From contig CAVSCF010000001.1 in assembly GCA_963726405.1 (NCBI GenBank), positions 248,001 through 312,000 of the forward strand: 64,000 nt of DNA. The letters run 5' to 3'. The stretch comes from JAOUJD01 sp963726405 (GTDB lineage: Bacteria; Pseudomonadota; Gammaproteobacteria; Burkholderiales; Burkholderiaceae_F). Numbering within the stretch: the stretch's first letter is position 1; each line of letters starts with the position of its first letter. Under the pieces are notes generated by a model. The model did not search any database, had not been told where the DNA came from, and saw only the letters and a program-made list of their open reading frames with translations. The translations under genes and the position numbers were made by a program. Shown here in pieces: positions 16,198-23,258 of the stretch.

Positions 16198-18083
16198 TCA
16201 ACGCCGCATGTCGAAGAGCGAAGTCTCCGGGTCGTGGCCCTTGAGAGCTTCCGCGATCTGCCTGCGCGCCTTGATGAACGGCGAGTTCTTCGCTTCCACC
16301 GCGAGGAACTCGTCGAGGTCGCCGTGCTCGCGTTGCAGCTGCGGCACGAGTTCAAGAAAGATGTCGGTGAGTTCCGGGTCGAACTGCTTGCCTCTTAAGT
16401 GACCGGATCTCCGCGAGCGCGTCCGAGACCTTCCAGGCTTCCTTGTACGGTCGCTTGTGGGTCAATGCGTCGAACACGTCAGCCAGTGCACTCACCCGCG
16501 CCGCGATCGGAATCGCCGTGCCGGCGAGCTTCATCGGATAACCGGAACCGTCCCAGCGCTCGTGGTGATGGCGCGCTATTTCTTCGGCGATGTGCATCTG
16601 CGGTACGTTCGATTTCGCGAGGATGTCTGCGCCGGCGGTTGTATGGGTCTCCATGATTTCCCGTTCGCCCGGCGTCAGCTTGCCTGGCTTGAGGAGGATC
16701 GCGTCCGGCACGACCAGCTTGCCAATGTCATGCAGTCGGGCAGCGAGGTCGATCAGGAAGCACACGTCGTCTTCGAGGCCAATCTCCTTCCCGAGGATCG
16801 AGGCAAGGCGCCCGACCCGATAGCAGTGCTCGCCGGTCGTGTCATCGTGCAACTCCGCCGCCACCGATTGCTGCTCCAGCAGCAGGACGCGGTTGCGCAT
16901 CAACTCACGTTCACCGAGCTGGATACGCAGCTTGCCGCGGTGATTGGCCATGGCGACGTCGAGGGAGCCGGGGGCGTAGGCTGGTTGCTCGAGCCTGCTT
17001 CACGTAGTCCTTGTGGTGCATCAGCACCTGGGCCGCTTTCGCATCTCGATTCAGCGCCAAGAAGTTCGTGCAGATAAATCAAAGCAACGTCCGGCTGTCC
17101 CGCCGCTTCGTACCCGGCGACGCACGCGGAGAGGGCTGTCTCGTACCTCAGAACGAACACTCTTTCGCGCAATGCTCCAAGCGACTTCTTAAGTCGAGTC
17201 AGACCGATGTCTTGCATGTTCGAGTGAATGCTCCACAAGTCCACTCGTCTTTTGCTGCTATCAGTTGCGCTCTTGCGGCGCCAGACGCATTCGCAAGATG
17301 TCGAGCCGAGTCGCAGTGTAACCTTGCGCCATCCACCTCCCCAATTTCGAGGAGAATCGCGAGTAGATTGACTCGGCGATTCACTCGAAGGAGGCGGTCT
17401 TGGGCCGATTGAGGATCGGGGTTTGTCTTCAGGGACTCTTGTACGGCGCTCATGCCGGTCTTGATGTCGCCCAGATGTAGTGCGCACGCGGCAAGGTTCG
17501 TCTTTGCGGCTTGTGCAATCGATCCTGGATCGATTGCTCCCTCGCAGGCCGAAATCGCACGATCGAAAGCAGGACATTGCGTCCGGATATTGTGCGGCCG
17601 ACATGCAAGGCAAAGCCGAGGTTGTTCCAAACTCGCGCTTCGGCCGGTCTGTCGCCGAGTTGCCGGGCGATCTCAAGCGCACGTGAGTAGCACTCGGTGG
17701 CTTCCGGCAGGTTGCCAGTATTTACGCGCATAACCCCGAGAAACGTGAGCGCCTTGCGCTCGAGTGCCAAATCACCCAACTGAGATGCACACTCAACGGC
17801 ACACTTGGCTGGCTCAAGAGCGGCTGATGGCCTTGCGGCGAGGTAGAAGTACTCGGCAATTGCGAGAAGACAATTTGCCCGCGCAACGGACGCCGAGTCA
17901 GGAGCAAGAGAGCAGAGCTCAGCGCTCGCCTCTTCTAGCAATGCAACCGATTCCTGAGTTGGAGACTTGACCGCTACCTGAAGGCGTGGCAGCAAATCCT
18001 TGCAGAATTGGTCACCCCCGGTCTGAGTTGCTCTCAGACCGCGTTGTTTCGCTGCGTCGGTTGACCGGCAGAGGAGAGCTCAC
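16198..18083 (-). CDS. TPR-domain HD-GYP c-di-GMP phosphodiesterase, multiple frame breaks
   Basis: One gene of roughly 600 codons broken by single-base shifts near 18015-18019, 17597-17602, 17560-17566, 17260-17268, 17030-17036, 16960-16970 and 16395-16398. Joined, it reads as an N-terminal TPR array (about 18000-17050; for example ATECYSRALEIARQLGD, WNNLGFALHVG, QYPDAMSCF) followed by an HD-GYP domain (about 16900-16400) with LHDIGKLVVPD and HHERWDGSGYP, and a tail GKQFDPELTDIFLELVPQL ending at 16198. HD-GYP domains hydrolyse c-di-GMP; TPRs bind proteins or peptides. The start is uncertain: GTG 18083 if one C is removed from 18015-18019, otherwise TTG 17995. It is divergent from a double-glycine peptide gene, and its base composition is visibly less GC-rich than its neighbours. 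Confidence 0.78.
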
Positions 18084-18096
18084 TTGAAGATGGGGC

Positions 18097-18126
18097 TTGC
18101 CTTTTGCCGCGAGTAACGTTTACATT
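18097..18126 (+). promoter_or_regulatory. Putative sigma-70 promoter of the small peptide gene
   Basis: TTGCCT (18097-18102) and TACATT (18121-18126) are separated by 18 nt and fit a sigma-70 promoter pointing at the peptide gene. The predicted transcript starts near 18133 and has a leader of about 70 nt. The element lies between the peptide gene and the presumed start of the divergent TPR-HD-GYP gene. This is pattern matching only. Confidence 0.4.
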
Positions 18127-18203
18127 TCCCTTCACTCGCTTATCGGCCGAAAAGCGGGTGGCTTTACCCCTAATTACAAAGCTACGTAGCGGACGGAGGA
18201 AAC

Positions 18204-18314
18204 ATGGAGCAGATCGTTGAGCAGGTCATTGAAATCAAAGAAGAACTCGTTGAGCTGTCGCTTGCGGAGCTTGCCCAAATTGGCGGCGGCGCGGGATCGG
18301 AGCTTCTTGGCTAA
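18204..18314 (+). CDS. Small double-glycine leader peptide (36 aa), predicted 7-residue core
   Basis: A 36-codon gene with a strong GGAGGA site at 18195-18200, an ATG at 18204, a TAA at 18312-18314 and its own terminator. The N-terminal part is acidic and amphipathic (MEQIVEQVIEIKEELVE). It is followed by LSLAELAQIGGG, an exact fit to the LSxxELxxIxGG consensus cut by C39-peptidase ABC exporters. Cleavage after the glycines would release AGSELLG, which is short for a bacteriocin but within the usual size of linear peptide pheromones. No C39 exporter or modification enzyme is encoded in the window. If the glycine run at 18282-18290 contains an indel, a longer core could be encoded. It diverges from the TPR-HD-GYP gene. 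Confidence 0.68.
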   Translation: MEQIVEQVIEIKEELVELSLAELAQIGGGAGSELLG

Positions 18315-18334
18315 CGAGACCAAGGATTGAGGTA

Positions 18335-18363
18335 GAAAAAGGGCGCTTGGCGCCCCTTTTCTA
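18335..18363. terminator. Bidirectional Rho-independent terminator
   Basis: GGGCGC (18341-18346) and GCGCCC (18350-18355) form a stem with a three-base loop. It is flanked by an A run on the left and a T run on the right, so it can terminate on both strands. On the plus strand it closes the small peptide gene; on the minus strand it closes the transglutaminase-thioredoxin-selD-senB unit. Confidence 0.8.
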
Positions 18364-18416
18364 TTAGTTTTCAATTGGTTACTTTCGGTCCATCGTTGCT
18401 GACACGCCTACAATCA

Positions 18417-19493
18417 CTAGACTGGGATCTCTCGCGAAAGTATCCGATACCTGAAATTCTCCGCATCCAACGCATCCAGCCTCCCCTGCGCGTTCTCCGC
18501 CTGCGGATACATCAGGAACGGGACTGCGGCCCGGTTGGAGCCCGGAAGTCGGACGTCGTGGGCGTAGTTGTAGCCCAGCCAGTTCCCTTCCCAGCCGCCC
18601 CATAGCATCGTCCGCGCTTCCTTTACGACGCTGTCGTCGAGGCTCAGGCCCGGCTTCTCCTCGAGAATGACTTTTCGAACGTCGGCCGGGTCGACCGGGA
18701 TCCAGCCGATTCCCGCCGCATAGAACTCGGCGCGGCAGTGCTGGGCTTTCGTCACGTCGCCCGCCTTGCCCAGGCTCTTGTAGCCGCGGACCGACTCGGC
18801 GACCCGGATGCCGTAGACGTCGCGTGCCGGGACCCCGGAAGCCCGCAGAAGGCCGACGAACAGCGCGTTCAGGTCCGCACACTTTCCGTTCAGGGCCTTG
18901 GCTTCGAGCATGGCCTTGATGTCCCCTATGCCGCACCCGCGCGTCTTGGGGTTCCGCTCGGTGTTCTCGACGACCCACTCGTAGACGGCGCGTGCCTTGT
19001 CGACGTCAGTGCGTGCACGTCGCGTGATGTCCAGCGCTGTGTCGCGGACGATCCCGTCGGTCGGCATCAGTTCGGTCGGTTTCAGGTAGGTCGCAAGCTC
19101 CGCTGAGGTCGCCTGCATTCCGGCGCCCGGCTTCAGTTCGACTCGGCGGTCCCGGGTGCGGAAGCGGCTGGTGACTTCGAGCACCGGCTGCTGTTCGCCC
19201 ACCTTGAACGTCGCAACCACCATCGCTGCCCGGTAGACCGGTTCGATGACGATGCGGCTTTTCTCGAAATTGCCGCTGACGCTGTTCTCCAGCGACTGGA
19301 ACCAGTCGGTGTCCTGAGAGAGCGGCAATGGAACCCACGCCTGCACTGATCCCGTCGGTGGCGTGATTTCCAGGCGTGTGACTGTTTCGAAAGTACGCCA
19401 GCCCGCCTGCTTGTCCTGAGCCCGGGCAGCCCATGGAGCCGCCGACAAGAGGCCAGAGGCAGGCAACGCCTTCAGCAAGGCACGACGTTTCAT
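18417..19493 (-). CDS. Exported transglutaminase-like cysteine protease-fold protein
   Basis: Protein of 358 residues from the ATG at 19493 (GGAG upstream). The N-terminus MKRRALLKALPASGLLSAAP is a signal with a twin arginine-like RR. The transglutaminase-like core shows the catalytic triad in context: Cys in LNGKCADLNALFVGLLR, His in KAQHCRAEFY and Asp in GWIPVDPADV. Such proteins are proteases, amidases or scaffold proteins; the substrate here is unknown. It is the last gene of a minus-strand unit after tlpA-like, selD/senC and senB genes, and ends at a bidirectional terminator. A link to selenium metabolism is suggested by position only. Confidence 0.85.
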   Translation of the reverse strand: MKRRALLKALPASGLLSAAPWAARAQDKQAGWRTFETVTRLEITPPTGSVQAWVPLPLSQDTDWFQSLENSVSGNFEKSRIVIEPVYRAAMVVATFKVGEQQPVLEVTSRFRTRDRRVELKPGAGMQATSAELATYLKPTELMPTDGIVRDTALDITRRARTDVDKARAVYEWVVENTERNPKTRGCGIGDIKAMLEAKALNGKCADLNALFVGLLRASGVPARDVYGIRVAESVRGYKSLGKAGDVTKAQHCRAEFYAAGIGWIPVDPADVRKVILEEKPGLSLDDSVVKEARTMLWGGWEGNWLGYNYAHDVRLPGSNRAAVPFLMYPQAENAQGRLDALDAENFRYRILSREIPV

Positions 19494-19563
19494 TTGATTC
19501 TCCGGGAGATAGCGGTCGCACCCACCTGCAGTGCGATGAAGCAACTCGTGCGCCGAGGCGAGG

Positions 19564-20064
19564 CTACAGCAGCTTCTCGATTGTGCTGACCAGTACGGGA
19601 CTTGTCCAATCGGCGCCACCGATCAAAACATGTTTTACCGCCCCTGCACGGTCCACCACATAGCTCGCCGGAAAGATGCGCGCGCCCCATGACTTGGCCA
19701 CGGCGCCGTCAGTGTCTCTCACGATCGGGAAACTGATGCCGCTCTTGTCGACGAACGACTTGATGCGGGTTGGGCCCTCCTGGTAATTCACGCCGAGGAC
19801 TTCGAATCGCGGGGCAAGGCGGTCGCGAAGGCGCTGCAGCGAGGGCATCTCCGTGACGCAGGGTTCGCACCACGTGGCCCAGAAGTTCACCAACACGACC
19901 CTTCCGCGCAAACTTGCCAGGGTGAACGCGGCACCCTCAGGCGTGAAGAGTTCGATCGGCGGGGCGGCCGGAGCGCCCTTCCATTCGCTCAGAACGGCGG
20001 AAGCCCAGGACGCCGGTGCAAGGCATGCAAGACCAGCCGCGGCCAGCAAGTGTCTGCGGTTCAC
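19564..20064 (-). CDS. TlpA-like thioredoxin-fold protein, exported
   Basis: Protein of about 166 residues. The GTG at 20064 is chosen because GAGGG lies 8 nt upstream and MNRRHLLAAAGLACLAPASW makes a good signal peptide. The redox motif is WCEPC within VLVNFWATWCEPCVTEMPSL, followed by the TlpA/ResA-type insertion and a cis-proline loop (IFPASYVVDR). It is probably a periplasmic thiol-disulfide reductant. Only 4 nt separate its start from the selD/senC stop, so it is cotranscribed with the selenium genes. Involvement in handling selenols or in the adjacent transglutaminase-like protein is an inference. Confidence 0.87.
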   Translation of the reverse strand: MNRRHLLAAAGLACLAPASWASAVLSEWKGAPAAPPIELFTPEGAAFTLASLRGRVVLVNFWATWCEPCVTEMPSLQRLRDRLAPRFEVLGVNYQEGPTRIKSFVDKSGISFPIVRDTDGAVAKSWGARIFPASYVVDRAGAVKHVLIGGADWTSPVLVSTIEKLL

Positions 20065-20068
20065 GCCG

Positions 20069-21121
20069 CTAGCCCTCGACAAAGATTCCGCTGCCCGTGC
20101 CGAGTTGTCCGATCACCGCCGCCCGTTCAAAACCTTCGGCGAGGAATGTCTCCAGGACCTCGCGCTCTGCGTCCGGCGAACAGGCGACCAGCAGGCCTCC
20201 GCTGGTTTGTGGATCGGTGAGCAGTGCCTTCATCGAGTCGCTCACGTTGCCGAGTGTGACGTGCTGCCCGTAGCCCGCCCAGTTGCGGGCGGAAGCTCCC
20301 GTGACATAGCCGTCGGTCGCGAGCGCTTCAGCGCCGGGCAGCAGCGGAATCGCGCCGGCCTTCAGCCTGGCGCTCAACTTGCTGCCCATGCAGATCTCGT
20401 TGAGGTGCCCGAGCAGTCCGAACCCGGTGACGTCGGTAAGCGCGTGCACTGAATCCATCTCGGCCAGGTGGCGGCCCGGCGTGTTCAATTTGGTCGTGTT
20501 CGCGATCATCTGGGCGTACCCCGCGGCATCCAGCGCGTTCTTCTTGAGCGCCGCCGAGTAGATGCCGACCCCGAGCGGCTTCCCAAGGATCAGGATGTCG
20601 CCAGCCTTCGCACGGGAGTTCGTCTTCACCTTGCGCGGATGCACGAGTCCCATGACGACGAGACCGTAGATCGGTTCGACCGAATCGATCGTGTGACCGC
20701 CCGCGATGGGAATGCCCGCTGCCGTGCAGACCGACTGCCCGCCCTCGACGATCCGGCGGATCACTTCGACCGGCAACTGGTTGACCGGCATTGCGAGCAG
20801 CGCCAGCGCCATGATCGGCGTTCCACCCATGGCGTATACGTCGGAGATCGCATTGGTCGCTGCGATGCGACCGAAGTCGAACGGATCGTCGACGATCGGC
20901 ATGAAGAAATCGGTCGTGGCGATCAGCGCCTGCTCGTCGTTGATCTGGTAGACGGCCGCGTCATCGGCAGTCTCGATGCCGACGAGAAGTTGCGGGGGGA
21001 TCAGGCCTTGCGTCGAGCCTTTCAGGATCTCCCCCAGCACGCCCGGAGCGATCTTGCAGCCGCAGCCGCCTCCGTGGGAAAAGGAGGTCAGCTTGATCTT
21101 CAATTCGGTCGGCGCGTTCAT
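20069..21121 (-). CDS. senC: Selenophosphate synthase (SelD/SenC)
   Basis: ATP-dependent selenide, water dikinase of 350 residues that makes selenophosphate. The N-terminal HGGGCGCK holds the catalytic Cys20 and Lys23, spaced as Cys17 and Lys20 of the E. coli enzyme. ATP- and metal-binding segments follow (ETADDAAVYQ, TTDFFMPIVDDPFDFG, NAISDVYAMGG, AGGHTIDS, DVTGFGLLGHL, TDPQTSGGLL). It overlaps the senB stop by 4 nt. No selA, selB, selU or tRNA-Sec is present in the window. With senB and senA beside it, this copy most likely serves selenoneine synthesis (SenC role), though it could also feed other selenium pathways. Confidence 0.93.
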   Translation of the reverse strand: MNAPTELKIKLTSFSHGGGCGCKIAPGVLGEILKGSTQGLIPPQLLVGIETADDAAVYQINDEQALIATTDFFMPIVDDPFDFGRIAATNAISDVYAMGGTPIMALALLAMPVNQLPVEVIRRIVEGGQSVCTAAGIPIAGGHTIDSVEPIYGLVVMGLVHPRKVKTNSRAKAGDILILGKPLGVGIYSAALKKNALDAAGYAQMIANTTKLNTPGRHLAEMDSVHALTDVTGFGLLGHLNEICMGSKLSARLKAGAIPLLPGAEALATDGYVTGASARNWAGYGQHVTLGNVSDSMKALLTDPQTSGGLLVACSPDAEREVLETFLAEGFERAAVIGQLGTGSGIFVEG

Positions 21122-22105
21122 GTCGGCGATGGCGGGTTGAGCTTGATGGAATTATGGACGAGCCGGCGCAGCCTTCGCCCCTCTTGCGCCGGGGTGAAGA
21201 GACGGGCCCGTCGCCCCGAAGCGGTGGCCAGTTGCCGATAGAAGCGCGGCTCGTTCTCCGCTTCTAGCAGCAAACACGCTGCCGCTTCCACGTCGCCGAC
21301 CGGGAAGAGGCCCGGATAGGCCCGTCCGAGCAGGCCCACGTTGCCGTCGCAATCCGACGCAATCACCGGCGTGCCCGACTGCAGTGCTTCGACGATGGCT
21401 GTCGCTCCGCCTTCATCCCTGGACGGGTGCAGCAGCAGGCGGGAGCGTCTGATCAACGAGCGTGCTTCCGCGGCCGGCACGCCGCCGAGCCAGCGGTAAC
21501 GAGCGGTCGAGCGGGCGGTGGCCCGGGCCGCGCGCGACCACCCGCGCTCGAGCGCTTTGCCAGCGTGCAGGAATCGAATCTTCGATGTCTCGGGAAGCCG
21601 TCGCGCGATGCGCATCGGAACACTCGGGATCCTTCACTGCACGCAGATGCCCGACGACGGCAACGTCAAAGGTGCGATGGCGCGGAGCCAGCGGCGTGAG
21701 TGGAGTGGCGGATGGCAGCAGCACCTCGCACTTCGCACGCCATCGACGCGGCAGCGCATCGCTTCCCAGCTCGTTCAGGACGACGAGTCGCGTTGCGACG
21801 GTGAGGGAGCGACGCGAGGTCTTGTCGAGGTTTCCGTACAGGTCGGTGCCCGTCAACACGACGATCAGCGCGCGATCCGGATATGCCCGCGCGAACGCGT
21901 GAATCGATGCAGCGGACCGCCCTGCGTGCAGCGCGATCAACGCGTCGCACTTGTGTCCGTCCCAATCCTGCTGGATGCGTACTCGGAAGTCCGGTCGCAG
22001 CAGGCGCGCCCACCGTGCGGCCGTGTGCCAGTTGCCGTTGTTGGCGCGTGCCAGGTAGGGCGTGATAATGCAAATCGATGGTCGTTGGACGCGAGGCGGG
22101 GCCAT
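21118..22105 (-). CDS. senB: Selenosugar synthase SenB (GT-B-like), one frame break
   Basis: GT4-like glycosyltransferase of about 328 residues. In characterised sen clusters SenB forms a carbon-selenium bond between selenophosphate and a UDP-sugar. The N-terminal half (SICIITPYLARANNGNWHTA, DALIALHAGRSAASI, VVLTGTDLYGNL) is in one frame. The C-terminal half (YRWLGGVP, LLLHPSRDEGGATAIVEAL, GTPVIASDCDGNVGLLG) is one base over, with the break at the G run 21626-21628 (VVGHLRAVKDP joins to VPMRIARRLPE). The ATG at 22105 shares bases with the divergent senA ATG. Identity rests on the motifs and the selD/senA neighbours. Confidence 0.85.
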
Positions 22106-23255
22106 GAGATCGCTGGGCAGGCGCGCGCTGCGCGACGCGCTGCTGGAGTCGCGGAAGTATACGAAGTCGCTTGTAGGCGACCTGACCGACGCACAGTGGG
22201 ACGTTCCGATCCTGACGGCGATCAACCCAGTGCTATGGGAGGTCGGGCACGTCGCGTGGTTCGTGGAGCGGTGGTGTCTGCGCGTGCAGGGGGATCGCCT
22301 CGGCGATTCGCGGCTGCGAGACGCGGACCGGCTCTACGACTCGAGCGTGGGCGAACACGACGAGCGCTGGCGTCTTCCCCTGCCGTCGCGCGTTGCGACG
22401 ATGCGCTACCTCGATGATGTTCTTGAGGCCACCCTTGAGGCGCTGGAACAGTCCGGGGAGTCGGACCAGGAACTGTATTTCTTCCGCCTGGCCCTGCTCC
22501 ACGAGGACATGCACGCGGAATCCTTCGCGCAGCTGCGACAGTTGCTGGGCTACCCGGCGCCCGTGGGCCGATCCACAGGTCCTGCAGCCGTGACGGACAC
22601 TCAAGAGGACGTCGCGTTAGGGGACGCCGAATTCGATCAGGGCGCGCCACCGGGTGCGGGCGGCTTCGTATTCGACAACGAGAAGTGGGCGCATCCGGTG
22701 CATCTGGGTGCCTATACGATCTCTCGCCATCCCGTGACGCAGGCTGCTTTCCTCGACTTCGTCGAGGACGGCGGATATCGGCGTGACGAATTCTGGAGCG
22801 CTCCGGGCCGCGCCTGGCGCGACGCGATACAGGCGACCGGCCCCGCGTACTGGCGGCGCAGCGGTTCGCTCTGGCAGCAGCGCCGATACGATCGCTGGGA
22901 GGCCTTGATCCTGTCGGCGCCGATGGCCCACGTGACCGCGCACGAGGCCGAAGCGTTCTGCCGCTGGTCGGGCCGCCGCCTGCCGACCGAGGCCGAGTGG
23001 GAGTACGCGGCATTGAGCGGGGCGATCGACTGGGGCGGCAGCGTCTGGGAGTGGACGGCTTCTCCTTTCGCGCCGTACCCGGGCTTCAGCGCCGATCCTT
23101 ACCGCGCCTACTCCGAGCCCTGGTTCGGCACTCACCGGAGCGTGCGCGGTGCGTCATTCCTCACAACGAGCCGTCTGACGCACCCGAAGTTCCGCAACTT
23201 CTACGAGCCGCATCGCAGCGACGTCGCCGTCGGCTTCCGCACGGCGGCCAACTGA
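22104..23255 (+). CDS. senA: Selenoneine synthase SenA (EgtB-like nonheme iron enzyme)
   Basis: Protein of 383 residues from the ATG at 22104, preceded by GAGGCGGGG. The N-terminal DinB-like domain has candidate iron ligands in EVGHVAWFVERW and in LLHEDMHAESF (HxxxH). The C-terminal FGE/SUMF1 domain includes AYTISRHPVTQAAFLDFVED, RRLPTEAEWEYAA, GSVWEWTASPF and RNFYEPHRSDVAVGFRTA. SenA joins hercynine to a selenosugar by oxidative C-Se bond formation, giving selenoneine. It is divergent from senB-senC, and egtD at 13 kb can supply hercynine. The alternative call is a second EgtB; the selD-senB context makes SenA more likely. Confidence 0.85.
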   Translation: MRSLGRRALRDALLESRKYTKSLVGDLTDAQWDVPILTAINPVLWEVGHVAWFVERWCLRVQGDRLGDSRLRDADRLYDSSVGEHDERWRLPLPSRVATMRYLDDVLEATLEALEQSGESDQELYFFRLALLHEDMHAESFAQLRQLLGYPAPVGRSTGPAAVTDTQEDVALGDAEFDQGAPPGAGGFVFDNEKWAHPVHLGAYTISRHPVTQAAFLDFVEDGGYRRDEFWSAPGRAWRDAIQATGPAYWRRSGSLWQQRRYDRWEALILSAPMAHVTAHEAEAFCRWSGRRLPTEAEWEYAALSGAIDWGGSVWEWTASPFAPYPGFSADPYRAYSEPWFGTHRSVRGASFLTTSRLTHPKFRNFYEPHRSDVAVGFRTAAN

Positions 23256-23258
23256 CGC

